Positions 43,030 through 53,148 of a stretch of 64,000 bases of DNA are shown here, piece by piece. This stretch comes from Alcaligenes faecalis (GTDB taxonomy: Bacteria > Pseudomonadota > Gammaproteobacteria > Burkholderiales > Burkholderiaceae_B): positions 2,170,001-2,234,000 of the forward strand of contig NZ_CP031012.1 of assembly GCF_009497775.1 (NCBI RefSeq), written 5' to 3'. Each line of letters starts with the position of its first letter. Within the stretch, counting starts at the first letter, position 1. The notes beneath the pieces were generated by a model. It saw nothing but the letters and a program-made list of their open reading frames with translations. It was not told where the DNA came from and did no database searches. Made by a program: the position numbers and the translations under genes.

Positions 43030-44174
43030 CGAATATCAGCTCCAAGATCAATGATTTGTCGTGCAATGATGACACGCATGATCTCGTTTGTGCCTTCCAG
43101 AATCTGGTGCACCCGAGTATCGCGCACCAGTCGCTCAACAGGATAATCCTTCAGGTAACCATAACCGCCAAAGAGCTGTTGTGCATCCACGCAGGCTTGA
43201 AAACCCAGATCCGTGGCCATGCGTTTGGCCATGGCGCAATAAGTGCTGGCCTGGCTGCTACCGGCGTCCAGGTGGGAGGCGGCCAGACGCACCATTTGGC
43301 GGGCGGCGACCACGCTGGTCAGAATATCGGACAATTTGAATTGCAGAGCCTGGAACTGGTCCAGATGTTTCCCGAACTGGCGGCGCTCCTGCATGTATTG
43401 GCGGGCGGCATCATACGCGCCCTGGGCGGCTCCTACCGAGCAGCAGGCAATATTGATACGCCCACCGTCCAGGCCCTTCATGGCCAGCTTGAAGCCCTCG
43501 CCTTCCTGGCCCAGCATGGCCGAGGCAGGAACGCGCACGCGCTCAAAGGTAATGCCACGTGTGGACTGGCTGTTCCAGCCCATCTTCAATTCTTTACGAC
43601 CGTAGGTGATGCCGGCCGCATCAGCAGGAACGGCAAAGGCGGAAATCCCCTTGGGGCCATCGCCACCGGTTCGAGCCATGACCACCAGCAAGTCCGTATC
43701 CCCGGCACCGGAGATAAAGGCTTTGCTGCCGCTGATCAGATAGTCGTCGCCATCACGCTCGGCGCGGGTGCGCAGCGAAGCGGCGTCCGAGCCTGCGCCC
43801 GGTTCGGTCAAACAGTAAGAACCCAGTTTCTGGCCGCTGCTCAACAGCTCGCCCCATTGGGATTTGACTTCGTCCGTACCCCAGGTGCCGACCATCCAGG
43901 TGACCATATTGTGGATAGTCAGAAATGCGGTAGTCGAGGGATCAACCGCCGCCATTTCTTCAAACACCAGGCTGGACTCCAGACGTCCCAGGCCCAAACC
44001 GCCGATGGATTCCGGGGCGTACAAGCCGCAAAAACCCAATTCACCGGCTTTACGGAACGCCTCGATCGGGAAAATCTGTTCCTCGTCCCAACGCGCCGCA
44101 TGCGGTGCCAGTTCCCCTTGTGCGAACTCGCGAGCCGCTTGCGCAAAAGCGTTCTGATCGTCTGTCAGTATCAT
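43026..44174 (-). CDS. Acyl-CoA dehydrogenase, probably isobutyryl-CoA specific
   Basis: This 382-residue FAD enzyme has an all-helical N-terminus, YCLTEPGAGSDAASLRT (about 125-140) at the FAD/substrate contact, the beta domain with GSKAFISGAG, and the C-terminal LFGGYGYLKDYPVERLVRDTRVHQILEGTNEIMR segment, where YGYLKDYPVER and ILEGTNEI carry the family signature and the catalytic Glu. Context with the hydrolase and mmsB points to isobutyryl-CoA or a similar branched acyl-CoA in valine catabolism. AAGGAG lies seven bases before ATG 44174. Confidence 0.92.
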   Translation of the reverse strand: MILTDDQNAFAQAAREFAQGELAPHAARWDEEQIFPIEAFRKAGELGFCGLYAPESIGGLGLGRLESSLVFEEMAAVDPSTTAFLTIHNMVTWMVGTWGTDEVKSQWGELLSSGQKLGSYCLTEPGAGSDAASLRTRAERDGDDYLISGSKAFISGAGDTDLLVVMARTGGDGPKGISAFAVPADAAGITYGRKELKMGWNSQSTRGITFERVRVPASAMLGQEGEGFKLAMKGLDGGRINIACCSVGAAQGAYDAARQYMQERRQFGKHLDQFQALQFKLSDILTSVVAARQMVRLAASHLDAGSSQASTYCAMAKRMATDLGFQACVDAQQLFGGYGYLKDYPVERLVRDTRVHQILEGTNEIMRVIIARQIIDLGADIR

Positions 44175-44323
44175 GTCTGTCTCCTTATTTTTACCCACCA
44201 TAATGCGAGCCGCCCCCTTTAGTTGTCGTGCTGATGACAATCAGCCGTTTCATAGGAGGCAGTGCAAGGCAGGAGGCGACAGTCTAGCTGAAAGTAGCGA
44301 CCTGATGATCAGGCGCAGAAGAA

Positions 44324-44677
44324 CTAGGCGCGGGCAGGTTTGCGGCGGGGTCTGGCGGCAGCGCGGGCGGCCAGCTTGTGTGCGTAGCGACGACGGCGGG
44401 AGTCCATGGGGTCAAAGACCAGCTCACGGTAGACTTCCACCCGGTCCTGATCCTGCAAGAGCTGGTCCAGCTGGCAGCGTTGGCCGTAGACACCGACGTG
44501 CAACGCGTCCAGGCCCTGTTCATCGTCCAGCGGCGGCAAGCCGCACTCACGCAGCCCTTCGGCAATCCCTGCTTTTAACAGGGCATCACGGACACAACTG
44601 CCCGCAGGCAAACGCAGGGCGGCTTTCCAGACCTGGGCCTGGGTCGCCACAATCACGCTGACGGATAATTCAGTCAC
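44324..44677 (-). CDS. rnfH: RnfH/UPF0125 family protein
   Basis: This 117-residue ubiquitin-like protein has VSVIVATQAQVWKAALRLP, CVRDALLKAGI, VGVYGQRCQLDQLLQDQDRVEVYREL and a basic C-terminal tail (RRRRYAHKLAARAAARPRRKPA). The most conserved parts are GVYG and DRVEVYR. The start is a GTG that overlaps the end of ratA by 8 bases, with GAGG upstream, so translation is coupled. The ratA-rnfH pair forms the antisense neighbour of smpB as in many proteobacteria; the exact role is unknown. Confidence 0.88.
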   Translation of the reverse strand: MTELSVSVIVATQAQVWKAALRLPAGSCVRDALLKAGIAEGLRECGLPPLDDEQGLDALHVGVYGQRCQLDQLLQDQDRVEVYRELVFDPMDSRRRRYAHKLAARAAARPRRKPARA

Positions 44678-45104
44678 CGTAGACCTCTTGGGCACGGCGG
44701 GTGAAGGAATCGATAAAGCTGTTGGCAACGCGGTTGAAGATGGGGCCGACCACCATTTCCAGCGCCCGGCTGGAGAACTCGTACTCCATGGTGAACACGA
44801 TCTTGCAACCGTCTTCGCCCAAAGGAGTAAACTGCCAATCCCCCGTCAAGGCCGAGAATGGCCCTTTGACCAGGCGCAAGACAATACGATTGGGATAATC
44901 GTGTTCGTTGCGTGTGGTAAAGGTTTGACGAATACCCGCAATGCTGATGGTAACCGAGGCTTCCATCCCCTTTTCGTCGCGCTGGTTGACGGTCGCGCCA
45001 CCACACCAGGGCATGAACTCAGGGTATTTTTCCACCTCTGCAACCAGGTCAAACATCTGTTCGCAGCTATAAGGAAGGAGGACGGAGCGTTTTACTGTAT
45101 GCAT
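44670..45104 (-). CDS. ratA: RatA family START-domain protein (coenzyme Q-binding-like)
   Basis: This 144-residue START/COQ10-like protein has VKRSVLLPYSCEQMFDLVAEVEKYPEFMPWC at the N-terminus, with YPEFMPWC the diagnostic part, ISIAGIRQTFTTRN, and a C-terminal helix RVANSFIDSFTRRAQEVYG. In E. coli the protein is reported to bind the 50S subunit as a toxin, while homologues bind ubiquinone. The function here is not decidable. Divergent from smpB by 59 bases. Confidence 0.88.
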   Translation of the reverse strand: MHTVKRSVLLPYSCEQMFDLVAEVEKYPEFMPWCGGATVNQRDEKGMEASVTISIAGIRQTFTTRNEHDYPNRIVLRLVKGPFSALTGDWQFTPLGEDGCKIVFTMEYEFSSRALEMVVGPIFNRVANSFIDSFTRRAQEVYGD

Positions 45105-45163
45105 CAGGTCTGGTTAATAGATAGAATGTTCTGATTTTACAATCTATGGTTGGCAATTAATTC

Positions 45164-45628
45164 ATGAGTATTGTTGATAATCGCAAGGCTACCCACGAAT
45201 ATTTTATCGAAGAGCGCTTTGAGGCTGGTCTGGTCTTGGAGGGTTGGGAGGTCAAGGCGATCCGAGCTGGTCATGTACAGCTCAAAGAAAGCTTTGTCAT
45301 CGTACGCGAAGGCGAGCTGTTTATTATCGGGATGCACGTCAGCGCTTTGCCGACAGCGTCCACCCATATCCGGCCCGATGCCACTCGTACACGTAAACTG
45401 CTGCTCAAAGCCGAAGAAATCAGCAAGCTGATCGGCAAGGTTGAGCAACGTGGTTACGCCTTGGTTCCCCTGAACCTCCACTACAAGAAAGGTCGTATCA
45501 AGCTGGACTTCGGTCTGGGCCGCGGTAAAAAACTGCACGATAAACGTGATGTTTCCCGCGACAAAGACTGGAAGCGCGAACAAGAACGCTTGATGAAACA
45601 CGACACCCGCCGTAAGACGAATGAATAA
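45164..45628 (+). CDS. smpB: SsrA-binding protein SmpB
   Basis: This 154-residue OB-fold protein carries tmRNA to stalled ribosomes for trans-translation. Family marks are [29 protein letters not shown] (key part [10 protein letters not shown]), HTDP-like region [14 protein letters not shown], and the C-terminal tail [21 protein letters not shown], with KRD...DW typical of the ribosome-probing tail. It is followed directly by a terminator. The ssrA gene is not in the window. Confidence 0.95.
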   Translation: MSIVDNRKATHEYFIEERFEAGLVLEGWEVKAIRAGHVQLKESFVIVREGELFIIGMHVSALPTASTHIRPDATRTRKLLLKAEEISKLIGKVEQRGYALVPLNLHYKKGRIKLDFGLGRGKKLHDKRDVSRDKDWKREQERLMKHDTRRKTNE

Positions 45629-45650
45629 AACGGGCTAAAAAGCCCGTTTT
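45627..45650. terminator. Bidirectional terminator between smpB and ndh
   Basis: A 10-bp inverted repeat (aaaacgggct / agcccgtttt) around an AAAA loop overlaps the smpB stop codon. It has A- and T-tracts on both sides and serves both convergent genes. Confidence 0.9.
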
Positions 45651-45660
45651 GTTCCAAATC

Positions 45661-46971
45661 TCAATGTAATTTAACACGAGGGGCGGCCCGTTTGCTGAGC
45701 AAGCGGCCCAAAGCCAAGGTTGCCGTTCGCGCAACCCCCAAAATCGCCATGTGGTGCATCAGGTGCAGGCTCATGTACATGATGCGAGCCAGCAAACCTT
45801 CCACAAACCAGCTCTTGCCGGACAAGACCCCCATCAGGCTCCCTACCCCACGGCTATGGCCCACGGAAACCAGCGAGCCGTAGTCCTTGTAGACAAAGGG
45901 TGCTTCATCCACCGGCTTGCCCTGAATGCGCGCAGCCAGACGTTTGCGCAAGTAACTGGCTTGCTGGTGCGCGACCTGAGCGCGTGCGGGCAGGAACTGG
46001 CCTTCCTTGTCCCAAGGCACTTGTGCGCAGTCGCCCAGGGCCCAGATATAGGGGTCGGGCGTGGACAGACAGGAATCCAGCACCAGCTGATTGATACGGT
46101 TGACGGGCAAGCCCAGCTGACCCAAAAAGGCTGGGGCTTCAATCCCGGCCGCCCAGACGCACAAATCGTTGGGATACTGGCCACCGTTTACATCCTCGAT
46201 GTGATCCGCTGCCAGACGGCTGACCCGTACCGAGGTCCGTACCGCCACGCCACGCTGTTCCAGCAGGCTTTGAGCCGTGGCGGACAGCTTGGGCGGCAAG
46301 GCGGACAGAATGCGATCTGCGCCTTCCAGCAAGGTAATACGCACTTCCCGGTCCGAGCTGCTGCCCGGAATGCTGTAAATACTTAAATCGGCACGGGCCT
46401 CCAGCAGCTCGGCCGCCAGTTCCACCCCGGTTGCCCCGCCCCCGACAATATTGATGTACAGCGGTGCACCCGGCTCCCGTTGCGCGCGGCGTGTGACACT
46501 GATCAGCTCATTGAGCAATTTCAAACGGAAACGCTCGGCCTGATGGGTCGAGTCCAAGGCCAGTGCGTGTTCGTGGGTGCCAGGCGTATTGAAGAAATTG
46601 GATTTGCTGCCCACGGCCATCACCAGCGTGCCGTAAGACAGGCTGCGTTCCGGAAAGACTTCTTCGTGATCGGGCCCCAGAACAGGAGCCAGCGTAATAA
46701 CGCGCTGTTCACGGTCTATGCCGGTCATTTCGCCCTGAATAAAGGTAAAGCCGCAGTCACGCGCCAGCATGAAGTACGACAGCCCTTCACGGTGAATATC
46801 CAGGGTGCCGGCGGCAACCTCGTGCAAAGACGGTTTCCAGATATGGTCACTGTCCTTGTCAACCAGAAAGACATGCTGACGCCCGAACTGACGTCCTAAT
46901 TTGGCAGCCAGCTCCAGGCCACCTGCCCCGCCCCCAACGATCACCACTTGATACGACTGCGTAGTAGACAT
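45661..46971 (-). CDS. ndh: Type II NADH:quinone dehydrogenase (FAD-dependent)
   Basis: This 436-residue flavoprotein passes electrons from NADH to quinone without pumping protons. VVIVGGGAGGLELAAKLG (about 9-26) binds FAD, NIVGGGATGVELAAEL (about 170-185) binds NADH, CVWAAGIEAP and YIWALGDCAQVP near 320 are the second FAD contacts. The C-terminal amphipathic helix (about 385-435, MYMSLHLMHHMAIL) anchors it to the membrane. ATG 46971 has AAGGAG nine bases upstream. It is divergent from a TetR regulator over 341 bases. Confidence 0.9.
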   Translation of the reverse strand: MSTTQSYQVVIVGGGAGGLELAAKLGRQFGRQHVFLVDKDSDHIWKPSLHEVAAGTLDIHREGLSYFMLARDCGFTFIQGEMTGIDREQRVITLAPVLGPDHEEVFPERSLSYGTLVMAVGSKSNFFNTPGTHEHALALDSTHQAERFRLKLLNELISVTRRAQREPGAPLYINIVGGGATGVELAAELLEARADLSIYSIPGSSSDREVRITLLEGADRILSALPPKLSATAQSLLEQRGVAVRTSVRVSRLAADHIEDVNGGQYPNDLCVWAAGIEAPAFLGQLGLPVNRINQLVLDSCLSTPDPYIWALGDCAQVPWDKEGQFLPARAQVAHQQASYLRKRLAARIQGKPVDEAPFVYKDYGSLVSVGHSRGVGSLMGVLSGKSWFVEGLLARIMYMSLHLMHHMAILGVARTATLALGRLLSKRAAPRVKLH

Positions 46972-47312
46972 CCAAAACTCCTTGGGCCTTGTCTTAAGCA
47001 AAGAGAGTATCAGAACCGCCGCCTTATACTTTAAATTAAAACAGATAAGGACTATAGCGATCTGTAGACGCCGCCAGGCGCCTCCAGAAGCGCTGGCCTG
47101 TGCTACCACCCGAATGTGTGGCACTTTTGCGCTTTAATAGGCCTTAGATCAAAGACTGAAGCAAACAAATAGGTCCAGCAGCAGTGCATGTCGTAAAATT
47201 AAGGGGTTTGGTCTTGCTTCCCCTTAACGATCGAAATAGAGCAGCAGCACAGCAGCCATTGATACGGTATGATGCTGACTTTGTCCTATTCACTTAATTT
47301 TTGCCTGCCATT
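46972..47312. other. Divergent promoter region of ndh and the TetR regulator
   Basis: About 340 bases without a supported gene. It must carry both promoters and probably a regulator-binding site; no strong palindrome stood out to the eye. Confidence 0.5.
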
Positions 47313-47954
47313 ATGCACGACGATGTTCCCCGAAAATCCCAACGCGCGACTCGAAAGGGGCGCGAACGCCGCGACAAAATCCTGGAAGTTGCTTCCGAGG
47401 TTTTTCGCGAGAATGGTTTTGAGGCCACATCCATGTCCCAAATCGCTGCATTGGCAGGCGGCTCCAAGGGCACACTCTACAACTACTTCCCGTCCAAAGA
47501 AGACCTCTTGCTGGCTGTCCTGCTGACAGGCGCCCAGGAATTTACCGAGCAGGTCCTGACCAAGCTGGACTGCGAAGGCGAGATACGCGAAGAACTGAAG
47601 CGCTTTTTGCTGCCCATGCTGCGCAATCTCTACTCCAAGCAAACCGCCCAGCTCTTGCGTATCGTTGTCTCGGTAGGCGGCCATAGCGATATCGGCAAAC
47701 GCTTCATGGAGATGCTGGATGATCAGATCTGGGACGGCGTACAGTGCTTTTTTGCCCGACATATCGAGCGCGGCACCTTGCGCAAGCTGGACCCGGCCTT
47801 GATGGTGGAACACTTCCGCTGCCTGAGCGAAGGCGAAATCGTGCTCCTGCTGATGGGTGCCATGGAGCCCTGGAGCGAAGAGCACATCCAAAGCGAAACC
47901 GAACATATTCTGGATATGTTCTTGCACGTCTACCAAAACGACACAGCCAACTAA
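47313..47954 (+). CDS. TetR-family transcriptional repressor
   Basis: This 213-residue regulator has an HTH near residues 20-65: RRDKILEVASEVFRENGFEATSMSQIA, with key parts ILEVASEVFRENGF and GGSKGTLYNYFPSKEDLL. A helical ligand-binding domain follows. The ATG at 47313 is taken in preference to a TTG four codons earlier. It lies divergent from ndh; regulation of that gene or of itself is plausible. A C-terminal domain of the AcrR-like type suggests a hydrophobic ligand. Confidence 0.88.
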   Translation: MHDDVPRKSQRATRKGRERRDKILEVASEVFRENGFEATSMSQIAALAGGSKGTLYNYFPSKEDLLLAVLLTGAQEFTEQVLTKLDCEGEIREELKRFLLPMLRNLYSKQTAQLLRIVVSVGGHSDIGKRFMEMLDDQIWDGVQCFFARHIERGTLRKLDPALMVEHFRCLSEGEIVLLLMGAMEPWSEEHIQSETEHILDMFLHVYQNDTAN

Positions 47955-48027
47955 GGTTTCATCACGCCGCTGCGCCGCTGGCTATCAGCACCCTACCCAC
48001 CGTAGCAACAAGCAAACACCCCATACA

Positions 48028-48068
48028 AAAACACCCCGGCATGGAAGCTCCATGCCGGGGTGTTTTGT
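48028..48068. terminator. Strong bidirectional terminator
   Basis: A stem of at least 17 bp (aaaacaccccggcatgg and its complement) with a 5-nt loop lies between the convergent tetR and ppsA genes. It has TTTT or AAAA on both sides. Confidence 0.92.
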
Positions 48069-48088
48069 TTTGACTGGCTTGACCAGCG

Positions 48089-48116
48089 TACTGCCAGAGA
48101 AACTTCTCTGGCAGTA
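48089..48116. terminator. Second hairpin after ppsA
   Basis: A 13-bp inverted repeat (tactgccagagaa / ttctctggcagta) around 2 bases lies 10 bases after the ppsA stop. There is no U-tract, so it may protect the 3' end of the ppsA mRNA. Confidence 0.6.
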
Positions 48117-48125
48117 ACTTAGGTC

Positions 48126-50492
48126 TTAGGCCTTGGCCAGACGCTGCCAGGTGTCCACAACCGTGTCAGGGTTCAGCGACAGCGAAATAATGCCTTCTTC
48201 GCTCAGCCACTTGGCCAGGTCGGGGTGGTCGCTGGGGCCTTGGCCACAAATACCAACGTATTTGTTTTGTGCCAGACATGCCTTGATGGCACGGCTCAAC
48301 ATGAACTTCACCGCTTCATCGCGCTCGTCGAAGTCGGCAGCCAGCAGTTCCATACCGGAGTCACGATCCAGACCCAGAGTCAACTGAGTCATGTCGTTGG
48401 AACCGATGGAGAAACCGTCAAAGTGCTGCAGGAACTTCTCGGCCAGAATGGCGTTGGAAGGCACTTCGCACATCATGATCAGGCGCAGGCCGTTTTCGCC
48501 ACGAGCCAGACCGTGGGAAGCCAGCAGCTCAACCACACGCTCTGCCTGACCCAGGGTACGCACGAATGGCACCATGATTTCGACGTTGGTCAGACCCATT
48601 TCGTCGCGCACTTTCTTCAGGGCTTCGCATTCCATCTTGAAGCATTCTGCGAAATCTTCGGACAGGTAGCGAGCCACACCGCGGAAGCCCAGCATTGGGT
48701 TCTCTTCCTCGGGCTCGTAGCGCGAACCACCCACCAGCTTGCGGTATTCGTTGGACTTGAAGTCCGACAGACGCACGATGACGGGCTTGGGGTAGAAGGA
48801 AGCGGCCAGAGTCGCAATACCTTCAGCCAGTTTTTCCACGAAGAATGCACGTGGGCTGGCGTAGCCACGAGCAGCCGATTCCACCGCCTTTTTCAGGTCG
48901 CTATCCACATTGGGGTAGTCCAGAACAGCTTTGGGGTGAATCGCAATGTTGTTGTTGATGATGAATTCCAGACGAGCCAGACCCACACCATCGTTAGGGA
49001 TTTGCGAGAAGTCGAAAGCCAGTTGTGGGTTACCCACGTTCATCATGACTTTCAGGCCGATCTCGGGCATTTGGCCCCAGCTGACTTCTTCGATCTCGGT
49101 TTCCAGCAGACCGTCGTAAATACGACCTTCGTCGCCTTCAGCACAAGACACCGTCACTTCCTGGCCTTCTTTCAGCACGTCTGTGGCGTTGTTGCAACCG
49201 ACCACGGCGGGAATGCCCAGTTCGCGAGCAATAATCGCCGCGTGGCAAGTACGGCCGCCACGATTGGTGACGATAGCCGAAGCCAGCTTCATGATGGGTT
49301 CCCAGTTAGGGTCCGTCATGTCGGTCACCAGCACGTCGCCGGGTTTGACCAGATCCATCTCGGAAGCGTCAGCCACGATACGGACTTTGCCCGAACCGAT
49401 CTTCTGACCAATCGCACGACCAGTCACCAACACTTCGCCGGTGGCTTTCAGGCGGTAACGCTCTTGCACATCGTTGCTGCCTTGCTGGGACTTGACCGTC
49501 TCAGGACGGGCTTGCAGGATGTAGATCTTGCCGTCGATACCATCACGACCCCACTCAATGTCCATAGGACGCTGGTAGTGTTTTTCGATGATGGTGGCGT
49601 AGCGGGCTAGTTCGATCACTTCTTCGTCGCTCAGGGAGTAACGGTTGCGCTCGGACACAGGCACGTCCACGGTACGCACAGCGTGATCGGTGGTACGACC
49701 TTCGTCAAATTCCATCTTGATCAGCTTGGAGCCAATACGGCGGCTGATGATGGGGTAGTGACCGGAAGCCAGTGTTGGCTTGTACACGTAGAACTCGTCG
49801 GGATTGACCGAACCTTGAACCACGGTTTCGCCCAGGCCGTAGGAGGAAGTCAAAAAGACCACGTCCTTGAAGCCCGATTCGGTGTCCAGGGTGAACATCA
49901 CACCGGCGCTGCCCTTGTCGGAGCGCACCATGCGCTGAATACCAGCGGACAGAGCCACTTCAGCGTGGGCGTAGCCCTTGTGCACGCGGTAGGAAATAGC
50001 GCGGTCGTTGTACAGGGAAGCAAACACGTGGTGAATCTTGCTCAGCACCTCGTCAATGCCCACCACGTTCAGGTAGGTTTCTTGCTGACCGGCAAAGGAA
50101 GCGTCAGGCAAGTCTTCAGCGGTTGCGGACGAACGCACGGCAAAGGAACCCTTGCCATCGGCGTCCAGCTCAGCAAACGCGTCACGTACGGCTTTTTCAA
50201 AGTCGGCAGGGAATGGCGTGTCGATGATCCACTGACGGATTTCGGCACCGGCAGCAGCCAGTTCACGAACGTCGTCGGCGTCCAGCGTATCCAGACGCTG
50301 CTGAATGCGCTTGTCCAGATCGTTGTTTTTCAGGAAAACGCGGAATGCTTCGGCTGTTGTGGCAAAACCACCTGGCACGCGCACACCGGCGTCAGCCAGC
50401 TGGCTGATCATTTCACCCAGCGAAGCGTTTTTACCGCCCACTGTGTCGACGTCCGTCATGCGGAGCTTGTCGAAACCAATTACGTAAGACAT
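48126..50492 (-). CDS. ppsA: Phosphoenolpyruvate synthase
   Basis: This 788-residue enzyme converts pyruvate and ATP to PEP, AMP and phosphate in gluconeogenesis. The N-terminal ATP-grasp domain has [12 protein letters not shown] and [26 protein letters not shown] (core [17 protein letters not shown]). The phosphohistidine domain has [21 protein letters not shown] with the catalytic His near residue 420. The PEP/pyruvate barrel ends in [17 protein letters not shown] and [11 protein letters not shown] with the catalytic Cys. AAGGTG precedes the ATG. It is divergent from its regulator ppsR. Confidence 0.96.
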   Translation of the reverse strand: MSYVIGFDKLRMTDVDTVGGKNASLGEMISQLADAGVRVPGGFATTAEAFRVFLKNNDLDKRIQQRLDTLDADDVRELAAAGAEIRQWIIDTPFPADFEKAVRDAFAELDADGKGSFAVRSSATAEDLPDASFAGQQETYLNVVGIDEVLSKIHHVFASLYNDRAISYRVHKGYAHAEVALSAGIQRMVRSDKGSAGVMFTLDTESGFKDVVFLTSSYGLGETVVQGSVNPDEFYVYKPTLASGHYPIISRRIGSKLIKMEFDEGRTTDHAVRTVDVPVSERNRYSLSDEEVIELARYATIIEKHYQRPMDIEWGRDGIDGKIYILQARPETVKSQQGSNDVQERYRLKATGEVLVTGRAIGQKIGSGKVRIVADASEMDLVKPGDVLVTDMTDPNWEPIMKLASAIVTNRGGRTCHAAIIARELGIPAVVGCNNATDVLKEGQEVTVSCAEGDEGRIYDGLLETEIEEVSWGQMPEIGLKVMMNVGNPQLAFDFSQIPNDGVGLARLEFIINNNIAIHPKAVLDYPNVDSDLKKAVESAARGYASPRAFFVEKLAEGIATLAASFYPKPVIVRLSDFKSNEYRKLVGGSRYEPEEENPMLGFRGVARYLSEDFAECFKMECEALKKVRDEMGLTNVEIMVPFVRTLGQAERVVELLASHGLARGENGLRLIMMCEVPSNAILAEKFLQHFDGFSIGSNDMTQLTLGLDRDSGMELLAADFDERDEAVKFMLSRAIKACLAQNKYVGICGQGPSDHPDLAKWLSEEGIISLSLNPDTVVDTWQRLAKA

Positions 50493-50661
50493 AAGTCACC
50501 TTGAATAGAAAAAAAAGCGTGTTTGCTTAGGGCAGTGATCCCAGCGTTGCCGTCTGTGTGATCTGTCCTAAGCAAACCTGCCTTTCCATACCCCGATTCG
50601 AGCGGTAAATGGTAATCTTGCAAATTGTACCGTTTCCCGAGCATTGTGCACGACTTATTCC

Positions 50662-51495
50662 ATGTCTTCTTCTCCTATTGAGCGTACCGTCTTTGTCGTT
50701 TCCGACAGCACGGGCATTACCGCCGAAACTTTCAGCAACTCCGTCCTGTCGCAATTCGCTCAATTCGAATTTCAGGCCATCCGGATTCCCTTCATCGATA
50801 CCATCGAGAAAGCCCAGTCTGTCGCTGACCGCATCAATCAATGCGCCCAGGAACAGGGCCAGCAGCCTTTGGTATTCAGCACCCTGGTTGACCCCAAGAT
50901 GGCGCACATCATTGGCGCGGCCAATTGCACCTTCCTGGACTTGTTTGGTGCCTTTGTACGACACATTGAACGCGCCCTGGGAGTGAAATCCAGCCGTTCT
51001 GTGGGCCGTTCGCACTCCGGTGGCATGTCCAAGCGCTACAACAACCGCATTGAGGCCATCAACTTCAGCCTGGCGCACGACGATGGTCAGTACGTGAATG
51101 GTCTGGAACAAGCCGACGTGATTCTGGTGGGTGTGTCCCGCTGCGGAAAAACGCCTACTAGCTTGTACTTGGCGATGCAGTACGCCGTCAAGGCCGCCAA
51201 CTACCCCATCATTCCCGAAGATTTCCAGCGCGGCACCCTGCCCGCCACGCTGGCCCCCTACCGGAAAAAGATTTTTGGCCTGTCCATTCATCCGGACCGT
51301 CTGTCTGAAGTGCGTAATGAGCGCCGTCCGGGTAGCAAATACGCCACCATCGAGCAGTGCCGTATGGAAGTGGCCGAAGCCGAGCGCCTGATGCGCATGG
51401 AAGGCATCCCCTGGTTGTCTACCACCACCAAATCCATCGAAGAGATCTCCACCAAGATTCTGGACGATGTCGGTTTGGACCGCCGCTCTTACTAA
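50662..51495 (+). CDS. ppsR: PEP synthase regulatory protein (kinase/pyrophosphorylase)
   Basis: This 277-residue DUF299-family bifunctional enzyme inactivates PEP synthase by ADP-dependent phosphorylation and reactivates it by Pi-dependent phosphorolysis. Family marks are FVVSDSTGITAETFSNSVLSQF (SDSTGITAE near residue 11), the P-loop GVSRCGKTPTSLYLA near 150, and NYPIIPEDF. ATG 50662 gives the normal N-terminus; an upstream TTG is in frame. The divergent pairing with ppsA over 169 bases supports the assignment. Confidence 0.95.
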   Translation: MSSSPIERTVFVVSDSTGITAETFSNSVLSQFAQFEFQAIRIPFIDTIEKAQSVADRINQCAQEQGQQPLVFSTLVDPKMAHIIGAANCTFLDLFGAFVRHIERALGVKSSRSVGRSHSGGMSKRYNNRIEAINFSLAHDDGQYVNGLEQADVILVGVSRCGKTPTSLYLAMQYAVKAANYPIIPEDFQRGTLPATLAPYRKKIFGLSIHPDRLSEVRNERRPGSKYATIEQCRMEVAEAERLMRMEGIPWLSTTTKSIEEISTKILDDVGLDRRSY

Positions 51496-51557
51496 GGATT
51501 GAACGGCTAGTCCACGTGATACGCCCCCTGCGGGTGTATTCGGACAGCCTCAACATC

Positions 51558-51600
51558 AAGGCCTGATCTCGGTATCACACCGAACTCAGGCCTTTTTGTT
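51558..51600 (+). terminator. Rho-independent terminator after ppsR
   Basis: Outer stem aaggcctga / tcaggcctt and inner stem tcggt / accga form a long interrupted hairpin, followed by TTTGTTT. Confidence 0.8.
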
Positions 51601-51699
51601 TGCTGTGGGTACGGTATCAGGTCTGCTTCGCCCCCGTTTGCGTCTCTGCGGGTGTCCATCTGCCTGGACCTGCTTGTCTCCACTGGGCTTGCCCCCCTC

Positions 51700-53148
51700 T
51701 TAGTCCAACTTGCCCACCCAGACCTGCGGATGCTGATCGGCCCAAGGCAAGGCTTGCTCCAGTTGCCCGGCCAGCCCAAACAAGAGGCATTCCTGACCAT
51801 AGCCGGCGGTAAACATCATCCCTATGGGTAAAGAAGTGGCCACATCCTGCCCAGCAGGCACGGACATGGAGGGGGAACCGCTGATATTGGCCAAAGCCGC
51901 AAAAGGCGCTTGCCGGAAAACATGGGCAATCCAGCCCAGGCCATCTACCTGATCCTGTACCTTGTTGTACTCCCCCACCTTCATGGGCAACGTGGGCACG
52001 GTCGGCGTCATCAAGACATCGTATTTCTGGAAATACGCCCCCAGATTCCGGGAGACCGTATTACGCACGGCAATCGCCCCCAGAATATCAATCCCGCTTA
52101 TCTTCTTGCCGTAGGCATAGGCCGCCAGCGTGGCCTGCTCCAGATACTCCTCATTTACCGGCCGTCCTGTGGCCACGGCAATGCTGTCTATCCACGCCGC
52201 CGTGTTCACGTTCCAGAACTGGGCATTGGCGTGCACAAAAGCTTCCCAGCTGACGCCGAAATCAAACACCAGGGGCTCCACCTGATGACCCAGGGACTCC
52301 AGCACCGAGGCCATATCAATCGCTTTGGCCGCAATGGCAGACTGGGTTTTATCGCCACTGGGTGGGTCCATCATCAGCCCGATACGCAAGGAGCCTGGGT
52401 TTTTCTTCACAGCCGACAGAAAGGTTTGAGGTGGCGCTGCCGTGTAATACGGCTCTCCAATACCAGGGCGGCTAATCGCATCCAGCAAGGCTGCACTGTC
52501 CCGCACACTGCGGCTGACACCCAGGTGGGCCAGCAAACCGCTCCACACCTCATCTTGCAGAGGGCCGCTGGAGACACGCCCCCGAGTCGGTTTCAAACCA
52601 AACAGGCCGTTCACCGCCGCAGGGACACGAATGGAGCCACCGCCGTCGGTTGCATGAGCCACCGGCACCATCCCTGCTGCTACCGCAGCGGCCGAGCCTC
52701 CTGTGGAGCCGCCTGCATTGAACGCAGGGTTCCAGGGGTTCAGCGTAGGGCCTACGCAGCGTGCTTCCGTCGTTGTACTGATGGCAAACTCCGAGGTGGT
52801 CGTCCGCCCCAGGGTGACCAGTCCTGCCTCCTTGTAGAGGCTCATCAAGGTACTATCCGCATCCATCACCATGTCTTGCGCCAGCTTGCTACCCAACTCG
52901 TAGCGTTTGCCCTTCATGGTGATGGCCAAATCCTTAATCAAAAACGGGACGCCGTACAGTACGGAGTCCCGGTCGGCATGGGGGTCAATCTCCCCGTCCC
53001 AGCTCTCTACAACCGCATTGATTTTGCTGTTCAAGCTGTCGACGGCTTTTTTGCCCACCTGGCTTAATTCTTGAACACTGATTTGTTTCTTGGCGACCAG
53101 CTCAGCCAGCGCCAGGGCATCATAGGTCGCGTATTCGCTAAGTTTCAT
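51700..53148 (-). CDS. Amidase-signature family amidase
   Basis: This 482-residue hydrolase has the amidase-signature Ser-cisSer-Lys triad in full: Lys72 (PFLIKDLAITMKG), Ser148 (NAGGSTGGSAAAVAAGMVP) and nucleophile Ser172 (DGGGSIRVPAA). It is probably a free amidase rather than GatA, because no gatB or gatC is near and the GatA N-terminus is not matched. The substrate is unknown. ATG 53148 with GAGGT upstream is chosen. It stands alone with a 257-base gap upstream. Confidence 0.88.
   Translation of the reverse strand: MKLSEYATYDALALAELVAKKQISVQELSQVGKKAVDSLNSKINAVVESWDGEIDPHADRDSVLYGVPFLIKDLAITMKGKRYELGSKLAQDMVMDADSTLMSLYKEAGLVTLGRTTTSEFAISTTTEARCVGPTLNPWNPAFNAGGSTGGSAAAVAAGMVPVAHATDGGGSIRVPAAVNGLFGLKPTRGRVSSGPLQDEVWSGLLAHLGVSRSVRDSAALLDAISRPGIGEPYYTAAPPQTFLSAVKKNPGSLRIGLMMDPPSGDKTQSAIAAKAIDMASVLESLGHQVEPLVFDFGVSWEAFVHANAQFWNVNTAAWIDSIAVATGRPVNEEYLEQATLAAYAYGKKISGIDILGAIAVRNTVSRNLGAYFQKYDVLMTPTVPTLPMKVGEYNKVQDQVDGLGWIAHVFRQAPFAALANISGSPSMSVPAGQDVATSLPIGMMFTAGYGQECLLFGLAGQLEQALPWADQHPQVWVGKLD

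Noticed and set aside
41650..43146. 498-codon open frame on the plus strand
   Set aside because: It runs opposite the mmsB and hydrolase genes, whose motifs are complete.
48225..49610. 461-codon open frame on the plus strand
   Set aside because: It is antisense to ppsA, with His/Gln-rich composition and no family features.
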